DNA of 64,000 nt from Micropterus salmoides (lineage: Eukaryota > Chordata > Actinopteri > Centrarchiformes > Centrarchidae): assembly GCF_014851395.1 (NCBI RefSeq), contig NW_024041484.1, forward strand, positions 3,354,831 through 3,418,830, written 5' to 3'. Below, in pieces: positions 12,283 through 22,285 of this stretch. The position numbers and the translations under genes are program-made. The notes under the pieces were generated by a model, which was not told the origin of the DNA, did not search any database, and worked only from the letters and a program-made list of their open reading frames with translations. Numbering within the stretch: the first letter of the stretch is position 1; every line of letters begins with the position of its first letter.

Positions 12283-13230
12283 TTAAGTCTCTGAGCTCCT
12301 CCACCTCCAACTCCAGAGCTTTAACTGACCACTCACCAAGGCTTTTGTGACATTCTGAGTGTACTGCTAACAGAATTGTCTTATCAGAACCAAAATCCCA
12401 CCATTGTTATAAAGAAATAATCAGATTTTGTGCTCTGGTTTTTTAAAATAGAAGACAAAATTATCTTTAAAATTTTTGTTGTCCAATAAGCTGTGTTAAA
12501 ATGCCCATAAGCACTACTGACCCTTACACACTTTATAAAGATAGAAACTGTTACAAATGAGTGAACCAACAGGGCTGATCCAACAACTTTTAAATACATT
12601 AAACTGATGTTTAAAACAATAAAAACGATCAAACCTGGCCATGGACAATAAGTTATCTTTAGCATGTGTCCAAGTGTATTGTCGCTGCTTACCATGAAAA
12701 CCTCTCCACACATCACAGCTTCCATAAGCGGAAGCAGGCGAGTGCGGCATGAGGATCTGCATGTTTCCTGTCCAACCTGCTGTCTTCAGTACAGCTAAAT
12801 TCTCCAATTCTTCACTGCTACATTTCTCAAACACGACTCTCTCCACTCACACAACTGGAGCATAGATATTAATAAACACAATTTTTACTTTCTCATACAC
12901 TGCTCTTTCTTTCAACAGATAGCCTTTAATGACCTCTTCAGATTCCACGGACTGAGGAATAAGGTTTTTGGAAAAGAGAATTCCAACCCCACCACTGTTA
13001 CAAGTTTTATGACTTAAAAAGGTTTGACCAGTCCATTCTCTCCTCCAGTCAGCCTCATTATCAGCAGTACGGTGTGTCTCTTGTACAAAAAGAACATCTA
13101 ACTTTTTTAGGGAGAGCAGCTTGAAAAGAGAAGCCCTTTTCCCATCATCTCTTGCTCTATTTAAGTTCAAGCTGCCTATATGTATATCCCCCATAACATA
13201 GAAAAAAAGTTGTAATACAGAAACAAAACA

Positions 13231-13256
13231 AGAGAAAGAAAGAAAGAAAGAAAGAT
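13231..13256. repeat. (AAAG)n tract between the LINE ORFs
   Basis: Tandem GAAA units lying in the short spacer between the ORF1 stop (13265) and the ORF2 start (13194) of the Tx1 LINE; on the element's strand it reads (CTTT)n. Confidence 0.75.
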
Positions 13257-13264
13257 TATTAAAC

Positions 13265-14593
13265 TTATTCATCATCTTCTAACTGCTTTTTGACCTTCTG
13301 AACTAGTTTTTTTATACGGCAAGCTTTCTCCCCCAGGACTCCAGGAGTTTTAACAGAAAAGCCTTCACTGAATCAAGGACAAGCTGTAAGTCAGGAAACA
13401 CTTTCTCCACTTTAACATTTTTGGCTCCCTTGGTGTCCTGCAGAAAACTCTATTCATTAAAGAATAGCCACTCCTCTTGTGAGTTCACATCTGTGAGGAG
13501 GCCAGAGCCTCCACATCACTCTCCTCATCACCTTCACTTTCACCTGACTGCTGACACTCACTCTGACGAGAAGCTTTCTTCACTTTACAAGTAGACTGAC
13601 GCTCTTCATTTGGTTTCCTTTTTTGTCATCTTTAGAGAAATCAGCCAACATCTCACTTTCCTCCTCCAGAGAACATTCTGCCTCCCCAGCTTTAGTCTGT
13701 GTGTTAACTATATCACTGTTAGTTCTGTCAGTGTGTGACTGCTCACTGACCTCTACTACGGTATCTTTAGTAGCAAAACCTGAAAACGCTGCACCAGAAC
13801 CAGCAACACCCAAATCCCTTGTAGAACTGACAGACTAGAAACTCCCGGGCCGTCAGAAACTGACCCAGCAGCTCCCAAACCACCGGAAACTGAAACATCA
13901 ACATCTGAACCATCAGGACCTGGAATAACATGAACAGAATCAGCCCAGCCTGTTGTTTACTCTGTATATTTCCCTCCTGTGAATTCTGTGTATGTTCATG
14001 TTCTGAACCTCTTGATGCAGTCTCACTGATATTAGCCTCAGTATTTTGTTTCTGTGGACAGGAGCAGACAGTATGGACCTCCATTCCACAGCCAAAGCAC
14101 TTCATTCTCTCTGAAGATGCATAAACAACGTAGTCAAACTCTAAACTTCAATATTAAATTTAGCTCCTCAGTGTTATCTTTGAAAACCAGAAACCAACGT
14201 GTTTCAGCAGCGGGGATTTACAGCCCAGAGGAATCAGTTTAATTGGTGATATTAGTTGCCCATGCCTCACCGGTTCTCTTTGTAACAATTCGTTACTAAT
14301 AAACGTATGAACTTTAGACAAAATAATCTTTTTGGCCGAATTAACAAGTGGCACCACCTGTCCTGAATCACCACACCTTGCTCGACAACCACGCTGACTT
14401 TATCAACACTATCCAGAAAGATGACAACTCCATTGTTCATTCTGGAAGCAGACTTCACACTTTCATAGTCGACAATTTCTCCAATTGCTAGGCTGCAATC
14501 CTCCAAGGAGAAATTAACAGCTGGACAAAGTTTAACTCCGTGTCGGCGCGTGAGCTTCTCCAGCCCCACATTCCCAACTCCGTGAGTCGGCAT
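13265..14593 (-). pseudogene. Tx1-type LINE ORF1 relic (RRM-like region and CCHC zinc knuckle)
   Basis: The frame starts at MPTHGVGNVGLEKLTRRHG (14593) and continues through a nucleic-acid-binding region (SAKKIILSKVHTFISNELL, then PIKLIPLGCKSPLLKHV). It reaches a zinc knuckle, CFGCGMEVHTVCSC, with CX2CX4HX4C spacing. It then has an acidic Ser/Glu-rich tail and a stop at 13265-13267. Frameshifts lie near 14360 and 14160-14100. ORF1 proteins of this clade bind the element's RNA in ribonucleoprotein particles. ORF2 starts 71 bases after the ORF1 stop, which is the expected layout. Confidence 0.75.
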
Positions 14594-14736
14594 GACCCAG
14601 GTGAAACCGGTCGTCACCGCTCAGGAACCCACCCGCTACAAATTATACAAAAAGCACTACTAACCACAAACAAACAAAACAAATCACGCTGAAACGCGCA
14701 CCCACTCTCACTGTCCTCCACTCCCAGCATGCACTC

Positions 14737-14750
14737 AGAGAGAGAGAGAG
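14737..14750. repeat. (GA)n tract at the 5' edge of the Tx1 LINE
   Basis: A GA run of 14 bases that ends where the LINE begins. It pairs with the GA run at 7747-7758 and probably represents the original target array or its duplication. Confidence 0.75.
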
Positions 14751-14918
14751 ATGTTCATTTATATACATTTGTATTATCTAGCAAATTATAAATTATGACA
14801 AAATTGGTTATTATGCTTTTATTTATACACAACAAATGCAATTAAAATGGCTCTATTGTCAATGCTATAATCACACATAATCTTTATTTACAGAGCCCTT
14901 ATACAAATCAAATTCACT

Positions 14919-15735
14919 AAGGCTACATTCAGACTGCAGGCCTTAATGCTCAATTTTCCCCACATGGTTTTTTTTTTTTTTTTGACAGTTCACATTATAG
15001 TTTAAATGTGGTCCATATCAGAGTGACCTGCATGCGCAGAAGAATAACACAAGCTCCTTGCTGTTGTCCAGAGGTAAACAAGGAGCCACAGAGATTAGAT
15101 CTGGTTAGCTCCTACTTGCTAACCCTCCCAATTTTCCCGGGGATTGCTGTATTTCATTGTCCTCTCACGGGTCACATTTCTCACGAATTATGACAAATGT
15201 TCACACCTTTCTGTTCTTTTCATTACGGTTTCTGGCGCTGTACAACGCATCTGCCCACACACCACACTAAAGTTACAATCCCTCTCTCTCTCAATTCAAT
15301 TGGCTGAATGTATAACAACAATATTGCCAAAGCATCATACAAACTACAAGAAAACTACAAGAACAATCAACAAACAACTCTCTTTCTGTCTCTCTCTGTT
15401 GCTCTACTGCCTCCGCTCTGACAAGTAGCATGTACGTAACTCAGAAGAGAGCTCGCGGTCCGGTGGAAGAAAGGTAATTTGTGGGCAGATGATAGCAAGG
15501 TAGCAAGGAGAGACACATGTTTAATACTGGCTTTTTGAGGAGCCTTTTTTGTTCACCGCGGCTACAGCAGAGCTGTGACAACAGCTGCTCTAGAGTGATG
15601 TCAAAGTCGCATCAATTTTAAACTGAGTCTCCAGATCGCTCTGTAACAAATTTGGAACACATATGAAAGGCATGCTGCATGTGAAAAGATCAGATTCCAT
15701 GTGACTTGGCCTGTTCACACTGTCATAAAAAGATA
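14919..15735. mobile_element. Candidate degenerate non-autonomous DNA element
   Basis: The left edge reads AAGGCTACATTCAGACTGCA and the right edge contains GGCCTGTTCACACTGTCA. The inverted relation (GGC..TTCA.ACTG versus CAGTGTGAACAGGCC) is loose. These words recur in teleost non-autonomous elements as I remember them. There is no coding content and no clear duplication, so the boundaries are approximate. Confidence 0.35.
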
Positions 15736-16390
15736 ATTTTCTGTTATATCAAAAAAAGTTTGACACACCCACAGATCCAGGGGACCTATAAGCGAAAATT
15801 GTTGAATGTGTTAACCGATGCTGCACAGAAGAGTATATTATTAAAATGGATTTGAAATAAGCCTCCAACAATCTCAGAGTGGCATAAGGTAACATTCAAC
15901 CTTTTGCCTGTGGACCACCTGACCTGGCTCTCCCTAGGCCAAGGAAGGATGGCTGAATGCTGAGGGGAGGTTTTGTTGTCTGTACTTTATTTCTATTTTA
16001 TGTATACCGTCATGCTTGTGACCTAAAACTGTGATAGGACAACCTACTCCTGGGCAAATAAATGTGGACTTGCTGCTACTTGAAAATCTTTATTGCCGTG
16101 AGAACGCAATATTGAAGGTGACTCAGATGAACATTATTAAAAATTCAGCACTTGTCCTATCTGGAATTTGGTGGCAAACGGTCAGGGGACACTGTTCTAG
16201 AGATTTTAATATTTTAATAAAACTGAAACTATAAAGTGACGGGCCCACCAAAAATCTTATAACCTCGTTATTTTGTAATTTTGACCATCATTCCTGATGG
16301 CTGTGATAACATCTTACACACAAACTTCATTGCTGGGTGCAAAGTGACTCTGCTAAACACAGCATGGGCCACACAAGATAAGGCGTCCAC

Positions 16391-16465
16391 AAAATCATCC
16401 TCACTGCTTGACGACTCCACTGTGTCTGGTATCGTGAATTTTCACAATGAATTAAAATAATTTAA
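16391..16465 (-). repeat. Small fragment related to the Harbinger transposase 5' end
   Basis: AAAATCATCCTCACTGCTTG, a GACTCCA word and TTTTCACAATGAATTAAAAT closely parallel 43770-43845. That region holds the start codon and upstream sequence of the Harbinger transposase at 42630-43799. Only this start region is recognisable, so it is a dead fragment of a related element. Confidence 0.45.
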
Positions 16466-16712
16466 CACACCGGACTTTTTTGATGACTGATTAAAAAAAA
16501 ACATAAAACATATCTATGAAGATTCTCAGTCATCCAGGTCATAGTTATCCAACGAAGGTTAAAATGAAGGGCAACTGGACTTGGTTGAAGCTACTGGAAG
16601 ACGTTTCGTCCCTTATCCAAAGGACTTCTTCAGTTCTGACTGACTGGCAGGGAAACTCAGCTATTTAACCTCAGTGGGGTCGTTATCTCGGGTCATCGAT
16701 ACCGCTGGTTCG

Positions 16713-17378
16713 TTAGTGTTCCTTGTTGCTGTGACGACAGTCGTTACAGTCGTCGAGACTACCTGTGGCCAAGACTGAACGACCATCGTTGGTATCTTCA
16801 CCTGAGGCCAATAGGTTACGTTTGTTGAGTTTCCTGGGAAGTGATGAAAGGACAGCATTGTAAGTGGGGGATAAGTGGTGGCGTAGACCCCCTCCTCTGT
16901 TCAATGACGGCTTCTCAACCCTGGTGTAGATGGCTTCCTTGACACCTCTTTCAAACCATCCATCCTCTCTGTCTAAAATGTGCACCTGGTGGTCCTCAAA
17001 CGAGTGTCCTCTGTCCTTCAGATGTAAGTAGACTGCAGAGTCTTGACCTGAGGAGTTGGCTCTTCTGTGTTGAGCCATGCGTTTGTGTCGTGGTTGTTTA
17101 GTCTCCCCAATATACAGGTCTGTGCATTCCTCACTGCATTGGACCGCATACACTAGATTGCTTTTCTTGTGTTTGGGTGTGCGGTCTTTGGGGTGGACCA
17201 GTATCTGTCTTAGTGTGTTCTTGGGTTTAAAAAACACAGGGATGTTGTGTTTGTTAAAAATCCTCCTGAGTTTCTCTGATACTCCAGACACATATGGAAT
17301 CACAATGTTGTTGCGTTTGACCTTCTTTTCCTCCCCTGTAGTTTTGTTCTTCTTGGATTTTGTGGCTGTCTTCACAAG
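16713..17378 (-). pseudogene. PLE C-terminal region with GIY-YIG endonuclease (left arm, frame open)
   Basis: The frame reads through a basic linker (KTATKSKKNKTTGEEKKVKR), VSEKLRRIFNKHNIPVFF and LVHPKDRTPKHKK. The GIY-YIG nuclease domain follows: LVYAVQCSEE, then DLYIGETKQP, HKRMAQHRRAN and GHSFEDHQVHILDRE. It ends with the PLE tail KPSLNRGGGLRHHLSPTYN and a stop after SNKEH. In PLEs this nuclease is fused after the reverse transcriptase and nicks the target. The reverse transcriptase half is absent here. The open frame continues past the centre of the palindrome only because it reads the antisense of the other arm, so those upstream residues are not real protein. Confidence 0.8.
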
Positions 17379-17382
17379 AACA

Positions 17383-17985
17383 CCCAAGAACACACTAAGA
17401 CAGATGCTGGTCCACCCCAAAGACCGCACACCCAAACACAAGAAAAGCAATCTAGTGTATGCGGTCCAATGCAGTGAGGAATGCACAGACCTGTATATTG
17501 GGGAGACTAAACAACCACGACACAAACGCATGGCTCAACACAGAAGGGCCAACTCCTCAGGTCAAGACTCTGCAGTCTACTTACATCTGAAGGACAGAGG
17601 ACACTCGTTTGAGGACCACCAGGTGCACATTTTAGACAGAGAGGATGGATGGTTTGAAAGAGGTGTCAAGGAAGCATCTACACCAGGGTGGAGAAGCCGT
17701 CATTGAACAGAGGAGGGGGTCTACGCCACCACTTATCCCCCACTTACAATGCTGTCCTTTCATCACTGCCCAGGAAACTCAACAAACGTAACCTATTGGC
17801 CTCAGGTGAAGATACCAACGAGGGTCGTTCAGTCTTGGCCTCAGGTGAAGATACCAACGATGGTCGTTCAGTCTTGGCCACAGGTAGTCTCAACGACTGT
17901 AACGACTGTCGTCACAGCAACAAGGAACACTAACGAACCAGCGGTATCGATGACCCGAGATAACGACCCCACTGAGGTTAAATAG
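17383..17985 (+). pseudogene. PLE GIY-YIG region (right arm, frameshifted)
   Basis: Same GIY-YIG block as the left arm (LVYAVQCSEE, DLYIGETKQP, HILDREDGWFERG). A one-base deletion near 17680 turns the expected EAIYTRVEKPS into EASTPGWRSRH and a stop; the next frame resumes with EKPSLNRGGG. A 39-bp tandem duplication (17798-17836 and 17837-17875) adds a second copy of the ASGEDTN.GRSVL segment that the left arm has once. Confidence 0.8.
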
Positions 17986-18012
17986 CTGAGTTTCCCTGCC
18001 AGTCAGTCAGAA

Positions 18013-18046
18013 CTGAAGAAGTCCTTTGGATAAGGGACGAAACGTC
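18013..18046 (+). ncRNA. Hammerhead-like hairpin in PLE 3' region (candidate)
   Basis: CTGAAGAA is followed by the hairpin GTCCTTT-GGAT-AAGGGAC (18021-18038), then GAAAC and GTC. The order CUGANGA, stem, GAAA is the core of a hammerhead ribozyme, a motif known from PLEs. Departures are one extra A before the stem, and I could not find a convincing stem I partner upstream. The inverse copy lies at 16608-16625, with related copies at 6749-6766, 58579-58596 and 59855-59872. Confidence 0.4.
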
Positions 18047-18269
18047 TTCCAGTAGCTTCAACCAAGTCCAGTTGCCCTTCATTTTAACCTTCGTTGGATA
18101 CATATAAACATATTTGTATGATATATTTGTTGGTTCGGTATGCAAAGGCCTTTACGTACTTAACATGTCACAGTTAATTTATGAGAGGTACAACGCATTC
18201 TGGGAAAGCAGTTGAATATTAGCAGTTCTGAAGGAACTTGGTCAAGTCTGAAAAAGATTTGTAATAATA

Positions 18270-18500
18270 CAGGTAACACAGTGCTTCATAGCAATCAATG
18301 TAAAAACACAGACAAGTCAAAAAAAAATCTGCATCACACACAGTGGTGTACAAGGAATATATAAAACAAAAACAAGTCTATAAAAAAATGAAGGTACAAT
18401 AAATTACGCATCATGCAATGGTTTATAATCAATACATAAAACATAAACAAGTCAATATACGGATAATAGAAAAAATAAATTACACATCACACAGTAATAG
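18270..18500. repeat. Degenerate tandem repeat, unit about 76 bp, about three copies
   Basis: Related starts GCATCACACACAGTGG (18331), GCATCATGCAATGG (18407) and ACATCACACAGTAA (18484) are spaced 76-77 bases apart. Each is followed by A-rich text containing AAACAAGTC, and a partial earlier unit starts near 18270. It abuts the L2-like fragment and may be its 3' untranslated region. Confidence 0.5.
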
Positions 18501-18690
18501 CTTTTGTGTCTGAAGTGAGATGAAACTCTGCAAGCCTGATCTCCTCTCACAGACTGTTCCAAAGTGTAGGGCCCTGACAGCAGATGCCCTGAATCCTATT
18601 ATATTATCCTTATTTATTATTTCTGATATATCAAAATAATCGCAGGTCTCTTGATTCTGACAGACTGCAAAATCTCCTGCTCTAAACAAA
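18501..18690 (-). mobile_element. L2-like LINE C-terminal fragment
   Basis: GCCTGATCTCCTC.CACAGACTGTTCC with GGGCCCTGACAGCAGATGC on the + strand parallels 8396-8455 in the L2 copy, which encodes the final block of that LINE's ORF2. Read on the reverse strand it contains the ICCQGP / LWNSL type segment with frame breaks. Confidence 0.45.
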
Positions 18691-19249
18691 TTACTTTAAC
18701 AGAGTTGGTGTCCTAACTGCCCTTTGTACAATTACAATTAACAATTATAATGGTAATTTCCACTTTTGGTTGATTCAGATAATTGCTATGAAAAAAGCTA
18801 TGAAAATAAGAATTAGTCGAATAGCAAATTGAGTTTTCTTTTAAACCTCTGAAATATATATGAAACTTTGAATGAATATCCTGTGGGAGAATTTTTCAGC
18901 AGTTTTCTCATTGTGTTAATGAGCAACAATCTAGGCAGAAATGGATTTTGGACTAAAATATTTTGGCATTATAACTTTAAACTTTAACTTTAAACGTTAA
19001 ACTTCACAGGTTTTCATACACACGGCATTCCCTTGATGCTTTGAAGTAAGTTCAGGAATGTTCCACTGTACTTTTTGCTAAAATTCAAGAGAAAGTGCGT
19101 TTTTTTTTCTTTTTATTTCTACTCAGCAAATTCAAATGTTTTTTTCTACCTTATGACGTGCAGAATGAATTTCTTTCTTCTTTAACCAATATTTCTTTTA
19201 ATCGATTCCTTATCCTAATAATCCTTCTCTCTTCTCCCGATCTCCACAG

Positions 19250-19332
19250 ACCATCCATGTGGCCATCGTATGTGCAGGTTACAACGCCAGTCGAGACGTG
19301 GTGACACTGGTTAAATCTGTCCTTTTCCACAG
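19250..19332 (+). CDS. large1: large1 coding exon: start of xylosyltransferase domain
   Basis: This 83-nt exon encodes TIHVAIVCAGYNASRDVV and then TLVKSVLFHR, the first beta strand and nucleotide-sugar-binding start of the GT8-like xylosyltransferase domain. It joins the previous exon in phase 0 (CE|TIHV) and ends with AG of a split arginine codon. Acceptor TCTCCACAG and donor GTACAG flank it. The sequon NAS matches a glycosylation position known in the mammalian protein. Residue identity to vertebrate LARGE1 appears almost complete from memory. The distance from the previous exon (14.5 kb) fits the very long introns of this gene. Confidence 0.93.
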
Positions 19333-19382
19333 GTACAGCTATGCATTTTTTTACTTCTTAATGTTCCTACACCAACCCGGTT

Positions 19383-19383
<1 letters not shown>

Positions 19384-19413
<30 letters not shown>
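19384..19413. repeat. (TG)n microsatellite
   Basis: An uninterrupted GT run of 30 bases, 51 bases after the donor site of the preceding large1 exon. Confidence 0.9.
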
Positions 19414-19416
<3 letters not shown>

Positions 19417-19763
19417 CATTAGTGACTTATTATTATATTTAATGATAAGACAGTAAATGCATTCATAAAAAGGAAATACATATGACAATATGTATTGTAT
19501 TTTGTTTATTTATTTAGGCATAAATCTGTCAATCCAGTCTAATTATTAACATTTGCAAGTAACTCAATTTATGAATAACTAAAACATAATGACCTGTATT
19601 CAGCATTTGTTGGCTGAAAGGTTGTAATGGAAGCCTACTTAGCTTTAGCAATAGTTACAACAAATGAGATTATCAGCAGAAAATATCAAATGTTGATTCA
19701 GTGTGTATCTATAATATTTAAATATGTATTTGATGTGAATGTGAGTGTGACTGGTTGTTTGTC

Positions 19764-19894
19764 TATGTGCGGCCCTGCGATGGACTGGCGACCTGTCCAG
19801 GGTGTACCCCGCCTTTCGCCCGATATAAGCTGGGATTGGCTCCAGCTCCCCGCGACCCTGTACGCAGGATAAGCGGCTGACGATGGATGGATGG
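19764..19894 (+). mobile_element. RTE/Rex3-like LINE (or derived SINE) 3' tail
   Basis: GCGATGGACTGGCGACCTGT and CAGGGTGTACCCCGCC, then GGATAAGCGGCTGACGATGG, end in GATG repeats. This is the widespread teleost RTE-type 3' tail as I remember it. No reverse transcriptase remains. The GATG tail marks the + strand as sense. Confidence 0.65.
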
Positions 19895-22285
19895 TATTTG
19901 ATGTGTATTTTTCTAACTAAGCAGGTCCTGATCCAGAATTATTAAGTTGATGAGATGAAGACCACTCTTCAACTCCAAAAACACTTCTCCTCCTGCAGTT
20001 GTAGGATGGTGTTAGCCAAAGCTTACTTATAAAAGCATAGAAACGGTGCTGTCTGAGTACAGACACTGGCTTGCAGAGAGCACATTCACAAGAGAACAGC
20101 CAAAAGTTTCCCTTTTGTGATTTCTGGAATTAATGTTAAATGAGAAGCTGTTCTTTGCTGATTAAATAAAAAAAGAGTAGGAAGAGAAAAAGGGATAATA
20201 AGAGATCTGTTGGCTTCTGAGCTTGACAAATTTGGTTATTTTACCAACCTACCTGGATAAATAAAAGCAGCTTTCTGACCTTAATCCTAATGTCAACTAC
20301 ACACGAAACCTCTCTCTCTTCATCCCAAATGGACATAAGAATAAAAACTTTTATTATAGGAATTATAACATTAACATTAGCTTTCCACTATCAGTATATT
20401 TTTGGCCAGAAGAAAGATATAGAATGGCAAATCGACTTTGAGGCCTTTAGATGCAGCAAAAACATTGAAACAAATACAAATCGTATAGAACTTCTATTTT
20501 TCATTAAAAAAAGTCCCATAACATGTATATTACCACTTAGCATGCCAATTTAAGTTTTTTTCTGTTATTCTGAAAATGAGGCATGGAGTGACTAAGCCGT
20601 ATGACTGGAAGTAAAGAGAGGGGAGCACACACAGCCTGAGTTTCAAAAGGTTCATTTAAGTGTTAAATAGATGATAAGGTATGAGGACATTTGCACTTGA
20701 GAGTTAGATGAAAGACTAGACCTCAGCATCATTGAAATGAGGTTCCCGAAATATGACGCCTTCCTAATGAATCAGCCATGAGCAGGGTAGAGTTTACCGA
20801 TTCCACCCTAATTCACGAGATGACGGGTGCTGGTTAGGACAGAAATGGCCTTTTTTTGTTGAGGACCGGTCACCAGCAGTGTAGCTAATATGCTAAACCC
20901 CGCCGGCCCTGTTTAATCAGAAGGGATGTTTAAATGTTGACTCACTGTTGTTTTACCGCTGAGTGACAAATATGTGAGAGGACAGACGCCTGAGAGGTCA
21001 GCCTGTTGGACTGCCATTTGATAGTGTGGGGCATTCTGCTGAGAGACTGAACGGATGGGATGGGACATGGGACAGTGATTGTCAAACACTGCCTTTCCCT
21101 GCGATAAACTGACCTGCAGCTTTTATCAAATAGCCCTCCAGCTGTGTTTCTTTCATATATTGTTAATTTGTGATGAATTATTGAATATGCTAATAAATTC
21201 CCTTTCGAAGCAGGATTTAAATTTATATGGCATAGTTACTGTGCTACACCAGTCAGTTAATTTCCTGCAGCCGTGTGTTGTTTAGCCTACACTGTAAATC
21301 AAATATTTGCCACACATTCAGCTCTTGCCTCAGTGATGGAGAGCCCTGTAGAATGGCTGTCACTGTGTGATTGATACTGTCCCACCTGGAAGGGGGCCTC
21401 TTTCTGTTGTATTCAGTTAAAAGGGGGGTGGGGGGTGGGGGGTATCATTCTGATCTGTCAAACAGCAGCTGTATATGTTCTGTCAGGATAATCCGAGACT
21501 GTCCTCACCAGAAAAACAACAGCATCAGTCATCTGTTTAAAATCTTTAAATGACCTATGTGTTTGTATCATGGACCTCTCGTGGCTGTACAAATGATAAC
21601 TGCTCTCTGTCAGAAGAAAAAGTGGAAAAGTGGAAGTAGTAGATGTTGTAACATGCTGCAAAACCTCTTTATGGGTGGATGGTTGGACATACAAAACATC
21701 TGACGGTTCCTACCAGCAGTCAACATTGGTTCCTTTTAATCATGACCAGAATCTTTTCCTAACCTTAATCAAGTAGGTATTTGTATTGTAGTTTAGTTGC
21801 CTAAACTTTAACAGATATAAATTAATAGCTGAGGAATTTATAATGATTATGTGGTTATATACAATGCTTATCATTTTGGAAGGCACTGACTGACAACATT
21901 TTGTTGTGATATATGATGAACCAGAAAACCAGAAAATGCTCAAATAGGTTGTTTCGGATTGAAATGACAAACAACCTATTTTTTTCTCAAGGTATGGGCT
22001 GCGTAATTCACAAGTCATGAGAGAAGATGCCAAAACATCATCTGTGCGATCAGCAACACACTACATAAGTCATTACAGAAAGAGCTGTTTGTGTGTGGTT
22101 TGGGGAAATACATCGATATTATCCAAGTGCTTTGTTTTTCCCTTCCACGCTACAATGTGAGATTGAAAACAAAATTGTATCTAAGATCATATCAACCACA
22201 CCAAACATGCTTGGTTACAACAGCCCGTGACTAAAAAGATCCTACTATAGGTTTAAAAAATAAAAAGCAACCCACTGCTATACAC
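19895..22285. other. Intronic sequence with nothing recognised except a G-rich tract
   Basis: No exon or named repeat is seen. A G-rich run at 21423-21442 is the only structured item. Open frames here show no domain features. Confidence 0.5.
21423..21442 (+). repeat. G-rich tract, possible G-quadruplex
   Basis: Three runs of six G separated by single T bases. Runs this long can supply four G-triplets, so a quadruplex is possible on the + strand. Confidence 0.5.

Larger units (their letters stand above)
7850..13194 (-). pseudogene. Tx1-type LINE ORF2 relic (endonuclease, reverse transcriptase, C-terminal region)
   Basis: The start ATG (13194) leads into an APE endonuclease with LNLNRARDDGKR, FVQETHR and GVGILFSKN. 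The reverse transcriptase is recognisable from DQTYVSGRLISDN (about 11600) and from a YADD catalytic box near 11200 (SAYADDLVVL). Then come the typical C-terminal blocks: KGRLTRWKW (about 10950), PKDDGGQGLIHLSSR (about 10730), LQWRILHGTVAVNAF (about 9970) and ECSRLLPLFAMLE (about 9860). The reading resumes after the nested L2 element with GYRYSHKNKTKCQ (8113 downward) and stops at 7850-7852. Multiple frameshifts and stop codons make it inactive. It encoded target-primed reverse transcription machinery. Confidence 0.8.
7759..14736 (-). mobile_element. Tx1-clade non-LTR retrotransposon (Kibi-like), degenerate, with nested insertions
   Basis: A long LINE on the reverse strand. It has an ORF1 relic with an RRM-like part and a CCHC zinc knuckle, and an ORF2 relic with APE-type endonuclease, YADD reverse transcriptase and the Tx1/L1-type C-terminal region. 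Its 5' edge follows a (TC)n tract on its own strand and its 3' edge runs into (TC)n, so it sits inside a (GA)n/(TC)n array. Tx1 families such as Kibi are known to target (TC)n repeats. The assignment is by recognition of protein motifs. It is interrupted by an L2-type LINE (8114-9761) and by a 79-bp MITE (12204-12282), and it carries many frameshifts and stops. Confidence 0.8.
16514..18099. mobile_element. Head-to-head pair of Penelope-like element fragments inserted as one unit
   Basis: The left arm (16546-17226) and right arm (17383-18100) are inverse copies of about 0.7 kb around a 156-bp unpaired centre. Each carries the GIY-YIG coding region and the PLE 3' end with its hairpin. The whole unit is flanked by ACATAAAACATAT (16501-16513) and ACATATAAACATAT (18100-18113), a target-site duplication differing by one inserted base. 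The left arm extends about 30 bases further at its 3' end than the right. The right arm carries an extra 39-bp tandem duplication. Penelope-like elements commonly have inverted or tandem copy arrangements. Confidence 0.8.
4763..19249. other. large1 intron (about 14.5 kb) colonised by transposons
   Basis: The intron runs from donor GTGAGA to acceptor TCTCCACAG. It holds a hairpin (5619-5653), a hAT BED-finger relic, a PLE fragment, the nested Tx1/L2 LINE block (7759-14736), a candidate DNA element (14919-15735), a Harbinger fragment and the inverted PLE pair (16514-18099). The stretches 4763-5618, 5654-6391, 6783-7727, 15736-16390 and 18691-19249 show nothing I can name. Confidence 0.8.

Noticed and set aside
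13623..13838. Open frame of 71 codons on +
   Set aside because: It is antisense to the acidic tail of the LINE ORF1 relic.
17077..17706. Long open frame on + and a matching one on - beginning with identical residues (MRLCRGCLVSP...)
   Set aside because: The shared start is antisense of the GIY-YIG region and exists only because the two PLE arms form a palindrome; it is not a separate protein.
19627..19872. Open frame of 81 codons on +
   Set aside because: It overlaps the RTE-type tail (19764-19894) and has no domain features.
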